Origin: Syngnathus acus
Taxonomy: Eukaryota > Chordata > Actinopteri > Syngnathiformes > Syngnathidae
Reading direction: 5' to 3'
NCBI RefSeq assembly: GCF_901709675.1
Contig: NC_051090.1
Coordinates: 10,611,342-10,675,341 of the forward strand
Length of the DNA stretch: 64,000 nt
A program made the translations under genes and the position numbers. A model generated the notes under the pieces. That model did no database searches, was not told the origin of the DNA, and was given only the letters and a program-made list of their open reading frames with translations. The first letter of the stretch is position 1; the number at the start of each line of letters is the position of its first letter. Shown here one piece after another: positions 36,851 to 48,089 of this stretch.

Positions 36851-39800
36851 GAGTGTTTCCTAAAATACTCACTAGCCTTCCAAATGACAAACCAATTGTC
36901 AAGGACAATCCAAATGCCTTTCTTGAAGCTTATTTGATTCTGCACGGTGCAATTATGGAGTACTGCACCCCGGTTTTCATCACCCGCCGCCATTAGTCAT
37001 GATTAAAGTGAGGAGATATTGGGAACAAGACGAGGTATTATTCATGCATGTCCGATGCAATAAGACTGCTAGATTACTCGCATCCGGCTGCCGTCGACAA
37101 ATAATGAAAAAGGGCGAGGCCAAAAAGTGAATAAGAAAGAGGAGGCAGGAAGGACCCAAGCGCCCAAAGTAGGCTCTTTGTTCGCATAGGGGGGAAATCA
37201 AGATTGCACTGAGTCGGCTTCTTCTTCTTATCGTGGCTACAAGGCAGTTAGTTACAGGCTTGGCTAGATGTGGTTCAGCCACAGCTGAACACATTTCTGA
37301 AGGACCGTCAATGGTGGTCGTGAGGAGGTTCCTCGTTTCCAAGGTCGACCTTTGTGTCTATCTCCAGGCATGATGTTGTTTTCTGTTCTGTAGCTTTGTG
37401 GCTTGTAGCTTGCAGTTTTCGGCGTAGCTTGTAGCTGCGTTGTAGCTTGTAACTTTTGCTTGTAGTGGTGAAAGGATTAGCAGTATCTAGTCGATCTAGT
37501 TGATCTCGTCAATACTCCCGGGGCCGCGACGTGGACGCTCCTTTCATGACTGAGTCGGCTGAGAGACAAGTACAACAGATAGACCGGAAAAAACAGGATG
37601 AGGAGGTCAGATGAAAAAGAGGGAGGGGGGGGGGGTGATGAATGAATGGCAAAGGGGCAGTGACTGATCTGTATTGTGCTGCTGTAAATGTGCAATAGGG
37701 GCCAACAGGGGGAATGGATTGAGATGTCCGTCATGATGGAGTGGAGGAGCTGATCAAAGTCCAACAAGGCATGCAGCTCACTGTTCTTCAGAAATCACAC
37801 TGAGGAACATTCACTTAAGGATCAGACAAATCTCCTGACCTTTCCGTAAGAGCCAGGCTTGTGGCCTGACAAATAGCTCTCCTCAGGGATGAATGATGAA
37901 CCTTCATGAAAGTTTGAGGTGAAATAGAAAAGGTGACACCGCATTAGAAAGGGTTTTGCATCAAATTTTTCTTGAGTATTTTTTGCCCCATCTTTTGTCT
38001 ACTCAGGTGGCAAGCAAAGATGAGTTGATTTCCACAGGACGACGGCAGTGTTTGCCAGGCCTGCAGAAGATTGAGCAAGACAGCCGGCAGCCACTTGTGC
38101 TTTAACAACCGTAATGTCACAAAGACTTGAATTCGAGTTTATCTGCTCCAACTTTGCACTTGTTGTTATCTTGTATTGCTGCAGGACCTTTGCAAAGTTT
38201 CACTCTAATCTAAATGCTGAAATGTTGCCAAAACAGAAAGTGAGGTGAACACAAGCGGCCCACATAGAGGCCAGATGTTCTGCTCATATTTTAACAGGCT
38301 GGCTAATCTTCCTAATCATACTTTAATGAAGCCTCGCCAAGATGCTTGGCCGCTTTTATTTCCTCCAATCAAGTCAGATGACTATTCGGTTCGTCAATGT
38401 TGCTGTTTTCATCTGTCGCAGCACGCCACTATTTTCCCCCTGATTCATCTTCTTGGATTTGCGTGCTCTGTTTATTTAATGCATGCAGGAGCTTGTAAAT
38501 TTGAGGCAGTCCGTCTCTGGCAGTCGCTTCGTTCTCTCATTGTCATGCAGAGAAAGGGTTCCCTCGCAAGGTTGCCGAGCTCTTGCCTGTGATGTACAAC
38601 ATTAGCTACACTCCACCATTGCCATCCTGCAGAGCGAATAAAGCCAATCGCACGGGAAAGGGGAAAGGCTCTGTCAGCTGGAAAAGCAGCCATAAAAAAC
38701 CATTCGTCGCAGTTCACAATTTATTGTTATGTCCCAAATGGAACACGATTCTTTCTCCCCCTCCAAATGATACGCTAAATATCCGCAGTGTTTCTACTCT
38801 TTCCACAGAGGAACGCCGGAGCTCCTGCATAGTGTCCGGCACGAACACGTTCTCCTCGTTGGTTTCATTCTTAAGAGTCTTGGTGACCCAATGCCACAAA
38901 GCAGTCCCGTATTGGAAGTTGACACACTGACTTCCTGCTTGGTCTTGTGCTGTCAAAGGTGACCTTTCCAAATCAGGTCCAGTCAAATGAATTTACCACA
39001 CAGTGGATTCCAGTGAGACTGTAGAGAAATATGAAGCATCGGTGGAATGAAAATGCACCTGAGCGTACCAGTTATTTGGAGGCAAAGGAACGAGCTGGCC
39101 GCGCCCCTGATGCACAGTTCCAATTGAACCGTGCAAAGTGTGGCAGGTTGCAGCATTTCAAGAGGACCGCTCACACTGAATATCTTTTGCGGTATTTGAA
39201 GCGGTGTGCAGCATTTGCGCAGGCGAAAGCCGTAGCAACGCACGGTACAGTACCTGCATGGCTGATTTTGTTTCCGTGGCAACCGGTGATTGATCCCTTG
39301 AGTTATGCGGCGAGAGAAACAATATTAATGACGGAGAGGCAACACTGGAGGATGGCAAGTGATGACACAGTTGGGGCTACGCGGCAAATGCACGAATGCA
39401 AACACACCCTGCCGGCGTACAAATATGGAAGGATGGAAGAAAGAAAAGAGCATGCACAATTATTTTGATTTGGATGCCTTATCGGTGACATTCCTGCTGC
39501 AGGTTTCGTGGCTGGTTTGGAATTGCTGCTCCCCTCATCTATTTGGGAGTGTGTGCTTATTATTTGAACCCAGAGTTCATATTGTCCCAGCTGCCTTTGC
39601 AAACTCACATGAGAAAGGAAATGACAACCAAATAACAACACGCTAAGTATATTCCTTCATGACAGTACAAAATAACAACAAATAGGGGTGGACATTGTAT
39701 ATCTTCATTAAAACGTAGCAAAATAACTTCGGAGCCAGGTTGCAGTTATGTACACAACCAATCGTTACAATTAAGAGTACATATATCTCTCCGGGATCAA

Positions 39801-40339
39801 TATTCTGAGATCACTATCTGACTTTAGTCCAAAAACAAAGTAACACTCGCTGCGTCCTCAACCAACCGCTTCTTGTCTGCCTCTGTGCTATCGCAAACAG
39901 ATTATTGGCCCGCAGATAAAATGTTTATTGTAGCACAGGTTCTTGCTGTAGTTAAAAAAAAAAAATCCCATTGAACACTGGCAGTTTGCTCTGGGGCCTC
40001 CAAAGGCAGCTGATAAAAACGACACCGGGGGAAAAGATTTTAAAGAAAATACAAGGGAAGCAGAGAAGAGTTGCAAGATGGATGGCCAACTTGCACAGCC
40101 AGCAGGGCAACACTTTACTTATCTACCGCCGCCCACAGCGCTGGGGGCTGAGGATTATTAGCGATAAAGGCGCTATCGGGCACAGCTGCTCACGACGCAA
40201 GCCATGTTTTTTTTTCTTTTCTAAATGCAATTTCAGACTGACTGACACATTTGATTGCCGAATTTAATGAAAGCAGTGTGTGAAAAACAAGTACAACTAA
40301 TACACTGTAGGTAACTGACTTACACATTATTATTATTAT

Positions 40340-40498
40340 CCGTCCGTCCATCCATCCATGTAGAGGAAACCGGAGTGCCCGGAGAAAACCCACACGGGCA
40401 CGAAGAGAACATGCAAACTCCACACAGGGAGGGCCGAAGGTGGAATCGAACCCGCACCCTCTGAGGCGGACGTGCTAACCAGTGCACCACCGTGCTGC
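40340..40498 (-). mobile_element. SINE copy with internal deletion
   Basis: Same family as 5,540-5,980. On the minus strand the tRNA-like head is complete, with B box GGTTCGATTCC complementary to 40,442-40,452 and a head starting GGCAGCACGGTGGTGCACTG. The body stops after the CCGGTTTCCTC block and jumps to the GGAT tail, so about 250 bp are missing. It inserted into a TTA repeat that now flanks it on both sides. Confidence 0.8.
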
Positions 40499-40499
40499 C

Positions 40500-40500
<1 letters not shown>

Positions 40501-40545
<45 letters not shown>

Positions 40546-40548
40546 AAT
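40501..40548. repeat. (ATT)n microsatellite
   Basis: About 15 ATT units directly beside the SINE head. A short TTATTA piece is also found on the other side. Confidence 0.95.
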
Positions 40549-41995
40549 GTTATAATTATTATATGATATGCTGTGGCTGCACCTTTAATAAGAAATAGCA
40601 CAATGAAGCAACTGTGCCCTCTTGTGTATAAAACGGAAATAGCACATATCATCACAATTTGACTGACTACTGTTGAAGGGAAACTACTGAAAGTGGAGAA
40701 ATTCAGTTGGCCTTCTCAAAGGTCGAGACAGGGCAACTCGAAACACAATTTTGGAGGGTCCGGTCTTAGGTTCGTTTTATTTTTAAACTGTTTTAAATTC
40801 AATTTGCTTTACTCTACTCATTATTAGGGTTAGTGCATTATTAGACTCCAGCACATACTGACGAATAAAATGTCATGCTCAAATTTATGCTATTAGCTAA
40901 TTCAGAGACATGATAAAAATGATTCATTAATGTGAAAATTTAAATACTGAAATGACACCCAAGTGAGCCTTTCACCATGTCCATTGTATGACTTCCCTTT
41001 TTAATTAATGAGGTGCCAGGACCCACGCATGATTAAAAAAAAAACTATTTGCCAATCAAGACACCTCCATCTATCACAGTGCGGTTGACCTTATTCATTG
41101 GCCACCAGACAATTAACACAGATCCGTGGAAGTGGAGTCCACAAAGTGTTTCAGCCTCTTCCTCGAGGCCGTTTTATTTGCCGGCCTGTATCAAGATCTC
41201 AAGGATTACTGTGCTCAAGGAGCCGTGAAATGTCCTTTGACACCTTGAGCCTCTGAAACAAGTGCCATCCGCTTCTCCTATCAAAGAAAACACATGCTGG
41301 CTAGCGTGCACCCTGAATTCAAAGAAGGCCAACCCCAAACCGCCACGGCGACAAGCGCGCACGTGCATGCACATGTCTCAAAGTTAACCTGACATGCCAC
41401 CAATCCAGTTTGTGGCACCTGCAACGCCCCCCCACAAGTCCCTCCAGCCAAAGCAGCAATTGGTGGTGACAGCAGGAAGGAGAAACTAACTTGACACATT
41501 GTACTAACCTTCCCTGAAACAAATGTCAGCGCCAACAGCACAGGCTTGCTCGGCCGACCCGAGCCACTGCGTCCAATCTATCAAATGAGATGCGCAGAAA
41601 CTAAAGCTGACTCATGGCAAAGAGAAGCATGTGGGAGTTGGCGATTCATTTCAAAACAACAAACCAAACAAGAGTGCCCATTTGAAATGTCTGCGCTGCT
41701 GCGTTTGCTTGATTGCAGCATCTTCACTCAGTGGTCTTTGTTGTCAAGCAGCACAGCCCCAGCAGGGCTGCAGTCACACAAGATCCAAATCAGTTTATTA
41801 GCTGCAAAACGTTGGGCAATACAGGCTGCGGTGAAGAGTTGAGTCAATAAGCTCAGTCACAGCACAAAACAATACTTCTGCTCAGTCAACCACAGGACTA
41901 TTGCCAATCAAAATTATATTGACTTTTCTTTATGCTTCGTTTTCAACATTGCGGTGAACCCAAATTATTCATTCAATAATTATTCATTCAATAAT

Positions 41996-42000
<5 letters not shown>
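40549..42000. other. Stretch without recognised gene
   Basis: No supported exon or element is seen. Confidence 0.5.
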
Positions 42001-42075
<75 letters not shown>

Positions 42076-42144
42076 CACATTTTTGTTCCTTTTCTTGTTT
42101 AAAAAAATCATGCATATGATATATGCATATGAATCATATGCATG

Positions 42145-42217
<73 letters not shown>

Positions 42218-42320
42218 AAAAAAAATGTGTGTCCCTCTCCATCACAAAAGCTATTACATTATATTTACTATATGCTGTATGCATGATTTTTTTAAACAAG
42301 AAAAAGAACAAACAAATGTC
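42001..42320. repeat. TA/GATA tracts inside an imperfect palindrome
   Basis: (TA)n at about 42,002-42,034 and (GATA)n at 42,035-42,075 are followed by an arm (42,078-42,116) that returns inverted at 42,279-42,319. Between them lie a shorter perfect inverted repeat (42,106-42,120 with 42,133-42,147) and a second (TA)n at 42,148-42,213. The whole lies just upstream of the presumed glrx2 promoter. Confidence 0.8.
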
Positions 42321-42374
42321 TCTCTATTACAAAAGCTTTGCAACTGCATTCGACACGCCTCCCATTACCATCAC

Positions 42375-42434
42375 ATGTGTGACGTCAGTTAGCTGCGACG
42401 AGGGTTGTGCTACTACTTCCGGTGTCGATGTAAG
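42375..42434 (+). promoter_or_regulatory. glrx2: Candidate glrx2 promoter and noncoding exon 1
   Basis: A perfect cAMP-response element TGACGTCA lies at 42,380-42,387 and an ETS-like ACTTCCGG at 42,415-42,422. A strong donor (GATGTAAG/GTAAGC) follows at 42,434. This fits a short noncoding first exon spliced to the coding exon that starts at 43,112. It is inferred; the start site is not seen directly. Confidence 0.4.
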
Positions 42435-43112
42435 GTAAGCGTCAAACCAACAAGGACGTAGTAAACAAACATGAGATGACAATCATTAGTTGCAATAGTG
42501 TTACGAATATCCTCTTAGATTGACTGCATATTTCATCCGGTGGTTATTACAATTTTTTTTGTCGATGTTTTCCCGAGCTGGATTTTTTTCTCGAGTGGTG
42601 TGGAACCGTTGTCGAAGGTCATTATGTGCACAATGCAGTCATTTGCTATCTCAACAAATCAATACACACACAGCATTTTACCTCTATGGATACTAGGGTC
42701 TGAGTAAAACTGTGGCGATCATTCCATTATGCAAAGATTAGCTCCTCTGCAGAGTGGGACTGTGCCCCATCGTGAGACACTGGCCAAGTGGCCAGTTTTG
42801 AAGGTGTTCACTACGTCATCCAATTTGGTTTCTAATCCAGGATTAACCACACGCACCACGCCTGTACAAATCAATTGGTTACGACATGAAAACGAGTGCA
42901 ACAACGCAGGTTACAAAGCCGTGAGCTGCAGAACCACCAGTCATGGATCTGCAGAAGTTAACACCAGCAACTCTGTACTTTTACTTCATCTTTACTTTGA
43001 CCAGTTCTTGCGATGTAGTGCCATTTTCAAGGTCATGAGAAGCGCTTTCTATGATAGTCATAGTCGTCAATGTTGTGGACTCTTAAGTAAGTGCATTTCA
43101 TCTTGTTTCAGA

Positions 43113-43933
43113 ATGGGGAATTTTGCATCCTCCACAACGGGAGGATCAACCAGTGCAGCATGTGTAGAATTTGTTCATGTAAGTAGAGCCCTGAATTAAT
43201 ATTAATAATTAGAAAGGTATAGTTGATCATGTCTTGTTCCAATCGAAACAAAAGCAATGAAAATGCAAATATTACAGCTTGGTGCAATGAAATCATTACA
43301 TGTTTGATGATAGGCTCACAATTACAACTGTTTTAGATGCAAATTGACATGAACAGTGAGTCTTGGGTGTCAATTTCTATATTGTGAACTTGCCTGGGAT
43401 GCCAGGCCAGTGATACGCCTGACATAAAAGATTATTTTTTATTTGTCTATGACAAAAAAAATCATATATTTTGAAACCTTTCAGGAATTGGTGTCCCAGA
43501 ACTGCGTTGTGATATTTTCCAAGACCACATGTCCGTACTGCAAAATGGCCAAAAATGTGTTCAACGAAATAGGTGCCTCTTACAAGGTCATCGAACTTGA
43601 TGAACATGACGACGGGAGGAGACTACAAGAGGCCTTAGCTCAGATGACCGGTGCCAGAACGGTGAGAATCTTACGATGCTTCTGGGATTTGTGTTTTGAA
43701 TGTTTGTATTAAAAAATCAATTTTCTCAACTTAGTCATGCAATATGATTAACACGAAATGTTTGCATTCAGGTGCCGAGAGTCTTCATTAACGGTAACTG
43801 CATCGGCGGCGGCTCGGATACCAAGCAGCTCCATCAGCAGGGCAAGTTGGTGCCCCTGATCAATCAGTGTGCTCCCTGCCACGATCGCAACTCGGAAGGC
43901 TCGGGGAGCGGACGCTTTGAAGCTGCACAATGA
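43113..43933 (+). CDS. glrx2: Glutaredoxin 2
   Basis: Three coding exons, 43,113-43,178, 43,485-43,661 and 43,772-43,933, join in phase 0 with GT-AG borders and give 134 residues. The protein is a small thioredoxin-fold oxidoreductase that reduces protein-glutathione mixed disulfides with glutathione. Evidence: the start MGNFASSTTGG resembles the non-mitochondrial MGN... form of human GLRX2. The active site is CPYC at residues 38-41, the TVPRVFING block with the cis-Pro at residue 83 is intact, and the glutathione-binding GGGSDT follows. The C-tail has two further Cys in APCH-like context. Human GLRX2 has CSYC; Pro in place of Ser is a notable difference, because Ser helps [2Fe-2S] binding in the human protein. 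No mitochondrial targeting exon could be identified. It is the left neighbour of uchl5, as expected from human 1q31 once RO60 is removed. Confidence 0.93.
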
Positions 43934-44077
43934 CTAACCGTTCTTTGGATGTCTTTCAATTATGTATTTATAAATGTTTACTAAATTGTGCGCTCCCACC
44001 TGTATATTGCTGAAGATTGTTGTCTTATTTATCAAAGTTTTAATTCCATACATTTTTTCAGGAGATGATCTCTGAAC

Positions 44078-44083
44078 AATAAA
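44078..44083 (+). terminator. glrx2: glrx2 polyadenylation signal
   Basis: AATAAA 145 bp after the glrx2 stop codon and about 370 bp before the uchl5 start codon. Confidence 0.65.
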
Positions 44084-44089
44084 AAAAAA

Positions 44090-44449
44090 AACAATGCCTC
44101 TCCCATCTGCTAAGTATATTTTATGGGCCTCGAACATTCTTGAAAAAATGCAATGACTGTGTGGAGTCCCGGTATTTACTGAATTGATGCCAATGGAGAT
44201 GCATTTGGGGAACTGTATTTGTTTTTTAATTTATTTATCTTAAATTGCTGCCACCGTATGTACGCTGTGCGGCAAAACGAGCGCACCTAGTTTTAGCACA
44301 CATTGCCCGGTCACGGTCTCCATCCCGAGTGCAGGCAGCACTGACATTAGCTCGACTACTGAAAGAAGCACCCTTGGAACAAGCTAGCTCGGGCTTCGCA
44401 TGCGGTAAATGTGCCCTGTATCTCGACCGCATTGACAACATTGTTCGTC
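44090..44449 (+). promoter_or_regulatory. uchl5: Short glrx2-uchl5 spacer, uchl5 promoter
   Basis: All uchl5 core promoter and 5' UTR sequence must lie in this gap unless a distant noncoding exon exists. The part from 44,260 on is GC-richer with several CpG. No TATA box is obvious, as expected for a housekeeping gene. Open frames on both strands here are not supported as genes. Confidence 0.45.
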
Positions 44450-47400
44450 ATGGCTGGAAGTGCGGGTGAGTGGTGTCTCATGGAGAGTGACCCCGGGGTG
44501 TTCACGGAGCTGATCAAGGGGTTCGGTGAGTGATTTCAACTGACTAGAATGCGAATGCACTGCTGCTGATTTATTAAGCTAACTCTTGTAGCTTGCCGCA
44601 CAGCTAAAGGGAAATGCACAATGAGCTGTGCGTTTGCAAAACGACTGCGTAGGCTAAATGAAAGAAGCCCCACTCAATAGCGGAGCAGTCATGCTGGCAT
44701 GTAGCACATTTTGCATGAATCGTTCACGTTTTTGCGCAACAATAAACACATGAGCTAATTGGTTAGCATTACTCAGCGTTCAAAAACTACGGCGCGTGAA
44801 AATCACCCCTTGGTTTTGAACGACTCCACTTTTCAAATCTGTTGGAATTTTCAACATTCTAATAATGACATCCCGCGCCTTTGTGTCAATTCAGGTTGCA
44901 AAGGTGCACAGGTCGAAGAGATATGGAGTATGGATCCAGAGAACTTTGACAACTTGAAGTATGTACAATCATGGCGCTTACAAGGACATGCATTTTCATT
45001 TACAAGCTCTCTTGCAGGCCTGTCCATGGATTGATCTTCCTCTTCAAGTGGCAAGCGGGTGAAGAGCCAGCAGGATCCATTGTACAGGATTCAAGACTCG
45101 ACCACATCTTCTTTGCCAAACAGGTGTGGTTTTGCACAGTCAACATGGCATCTGTATGGAGTAGTCCTGACATCTCCCTTCCTGTTGCCAGTGATCTCAT
45201 TTTATGTTAGTCTATTAAAGAGCAAAACGCAACAAAGATAATCGACCACCTCACTTCATTTTTCATGATCTGTAATGACTGTTGAGGATCAGAAAAATTT
45301 ATTTGCAAAAAACTGGATTACCCAAACCTGCAGTGCACATTTAATGTAGTGGTTGAACATTGCCATATTACAGGAAGCTCACACTTGTAAATCCTCCAGT
45401 GTGACTGAGTTAAGGCAATTCTGAAAAGAAGAGTGGGCCGAGTTCCTTGACAGCTAAGCAAAAGTTGGATCACCAACTAAAGGTGGCCAAACCAGTTATA
45501 AGAGCCACAAGCAAAAACATGTGCGCATCGGTTTGACTCCCCGCCCCCCTCTTCATCATCATTCAGAAAACTGCATTTATACTACTCGGCCTATCGCAAA
45601 TGGGAAGAGCATTTCCGTAGTCCTCATGTAAGCTTGCTGATTTCAGGTCATCAACAACGCTTGCGCTACCCAGGCCATCGTCAGCGTTCTGCTCAACTGC
45701 TCCCATTCCGACATGCTGCTTGGAGACACGCTAACCGAGTTCAGAGAGTTTTCACACAGCTTTGATGCTGCAGTATGTTTCTTCATATTTGCCGTTTCAC
45801 AATTGCTTTTTTACATCTACTCTTGGAACAGTACTTTGCAAATGAAACGTGGATGTCCTGTTTTGGTTCACAGATGAAAGGTTTGGCTCTGAGCAACTCG
45901 GAAGTTATCCGACAAGTTCACAACGGCTTTGCCAGGTAACCTCAGTCTGGAAGATTCTTTTTGATTAACGTGATTTTTAATTTGTGTCATGTACCAGCTC
46001 AATTTAAATGGTTGGTGTCCATCTTAATTGTGAGTCTTGATTGCAATTTACAGGCAGCAAATGTTTGAGTTTGATGCAAAGTCGTCCGCAAAAGATGAAG
46101 ACGCCTTTCACTTTGTGAGTTACGTTCCCGTAAACGGTCGACTTTACGAGCTGGATGGACTTCGAGAAGGACCAATTGACCTCGGTATGCACGCAACAAA
46201 GCCACATCTTGATCGCGGCATTATATAAAGAAAAAAAAAATCACACCACGCATCCAGAACCAAAAAAATCCAAGAAGCCAAGCAATAAAATTCTTTTGGT
46301 TTACATTTGTTTCTCACCAGGTGCCTGCAACCAGGATGACTGGATCAGCGCTGTCCGTCCGGTCATTGAGAAAAGAATACAAAAGTGAGTATCTCCACCA
46401 AAAGCACACACAGAAAAACAAATTCTGTCATGCATGCTCACACAGACAAAAATATACTCTCATAATTGTAATTCTACATAATTGGCATTGTAGTTTGCTC
46501 CATTGAGTGTATTGTTTTACCTTTTGCCTCTACGTGACATAATCGCATTCCCCTCAGGTACAGCGAGGGAGAAATTCGTTTCAATCTAATGGCCATCGTG
46601 TCCGACCGGAAAATGATATACGAGCGGAAGATCGCCGAGCTTCAGACTCAGCTGACTGAGGTGAGAAAGAGCAGAACAGCTCCGGACGGGAACATTTCAC
46701 CCTATTTGAGATCCTCTTTTCCCGCTTCAGTGGACGTTGGTTCGCTTTCAATCCTTTTGCGTCACATAGCAACAAACACCCAAGACAACCAATTGCAACC
46801 TAAAAAAAAAAATAAATGCGTTGAAAAAGAATCAGGCACGCTGCGTTACGAAATAAGGCGGCACACTAAGAAACAACTCCACCAATACATCTTGAACAAG
46901 ATTGTTGCTCACTTTGTTGCCCTGTAACCTTTGCTTACTTAGTTTACGCAATGCCCCGTACTGCCAGTAGCACAATGAGAATTTTCCCGAAATACCTCCA
47001 TTCTTCCATTACGAGTGTCATCTTGCAAAGTCATTCTGACAAAATGCGCAGGGTGACAGAAGGTCAGCCAAAATACTGTTGATGTTTCTTTAGCGTGCGT
47101 TCAATGAAAGCAGAGTGGCTGATTCTAGCAAATACGCAGATGAGCGATTCCATTTCATTTTGATAAGAAGACAAGTGACGGAAAGGCCTTCATCTCAGTC
47201 TTTGCCGGGGCTCGTTTCTAGGATGAGCCGATGGACACGGACCAGAGCGGCACATTTCTGAGCTCCATTCAGTCGGAGATTGCAAAGTACCACCTACTTA
47301 TCGAGGAAGAAAATCAGAAACTTAAAAGATATAAGGTCAGTGTCTCTTCAGCTGTCCTTTTGCACTTGACGCTGGCTTTTTTATGTTGCCATGCAAGTGT

Positions 47401-47783
47401 GTGTTTATTTTTGTTTAATTTTTTTTAATCATTCTTGCAGTCTCTTTTTTTAGTCACCCACTTCCTCTCTTTTGGATTGTGTTATTGACGCAGGTTGAAA
47501 ACATTCGACGGAAGCACAACTATCTTCCCTTCATTATGGAATTATTGAAGACGTTGGCTGAGCACCAGCAGTTAATCACTTTGGTGGAGAAGGTGAGATG
47601 ACTTGCATTTTTTATTTTTAGGTTTCCAAATGTGCTTCTCAAACCAGATGGGGCAGATCTAAATAAACAAGTACAGATAGTCTTGTGTTTTCTTGATGAG
47701 ACTTCCTCTTGACTTCTCTGTTTTATCTCTTTCGCCAGGCAAAGGAGAAACAGAGTGCCAAAAAAGCCCAGGAAGCCAAGTAA
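44450..47783 (+). CDS. uchl5: Ubiquitin C-terminal hydrolase L5 (UCH37)
   Basis: Eleven coding exons join with GT-AG borders and matching phases: 44,450-44,525; 44,895-44,958; 45,018-45,123; 45,647-45,772; 45,874-45,935; 46,054-46,184; 46,321-46,384; 46,558-46,660; 47,222-47,335; 47,494-47,592; 47,739-47,783. They encode 329 residues, the same length as human UCHL5. The enzyme is a cysteine protease of the UCH family that trims ubiquitin chains at the proteasome (recruited by RPN13) and also joins the INO80 complex. The catalytic set is intact at the human positions: Gln82 (end of exon 3), Cys88 in NNACATQ, His164 in DAFHFVSY and Asp179 in YELDG. The C-terminal ULD with [17 protein letters not shown] and the KEKE-like end ([14 protein letters not shown]) needed for RPN13 binding are present. 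No defects are seen. Confidence 0.97.
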
Positions 47784-47811
47784 TCGTAGTCATCGTCACA
47801 CTTGAGAAGCC

Positions 47812-47852
47812 ACACACACACGCACTCACGCACACACACACACACACACACG
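47812..47852. repeat. (CA)n microsatellite in the uchl5 3' UTR
   Basis: A CA repeat with one CTCACG interruption lies about 30 bp after the uchl5 stop codon, within the transcribed 3' UTR. Confidence 0.92.
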
Positions 47853-48070
47853 CAGTCCTGATTTTGCCCGTGAGCCACATCCAGATTGTGCACATCTGCC
47901 AGATTCACGTCCATGGCCGTCGGGTGTCCTGCAAGCACGTCCTTCCTGCTCTTTGTGTGCATCCAGACTTGTGAAATGCATTGCAGGTGTAGCAGACGAC
48001 ACTCTTTGTGTGTTCTTCAGATGATGTGCATGATTGAAGGAAAAACATGCTCAAATTGTCTTATTTTCAT

Positions 48071-48076
48071 AATAAA
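48071..48076 (+). terminator. uchl5: uchl5 polyadenylation signal
   Basis: AATAAA 288 bp after the stop codon, followed by the GT-rich sequence GTGTCACGTTTG that could serve as downstream element. Confidence 0.7.
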
Positions 48077-48089
48077 AGTGTCACGTTTG

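Larger units (their letters stand above)
35560..40339. other. Stretch without recognised gene
   Basis: It holds a decayed SINE-like piece (35,629-35,800), a tandem duplication (36,556-36,850) and short GCTTGTAGC-like repeats at about 37,385-37,470. The longest frames, for example 39,031-39,468 (+), show no family resemblance or splice context. Cdc73 and ro60 were looked for here and not found. Confidence 0.5.

Noticed and set aside
39031-39468. 145-codon plus-strand open frame
   Set aside because: No recognisable domain, weak start context and no flanking splice evidence. It was checked by eye against ro60 and cdc73 without likeness.
42729-43199. Upstream in-frame start for a longer or mitochondrial glrx2
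   Set aside because: The frame runs through the intron before the acceptor at 43,111, lacks targeting-peptide character and the first exon MGNFASS is a better start.
44235-44469. Small open frames on both strands in the uchl5 promoter
   Set aside because: They overlap the uchl5 start region in other frames and resemble no protein.
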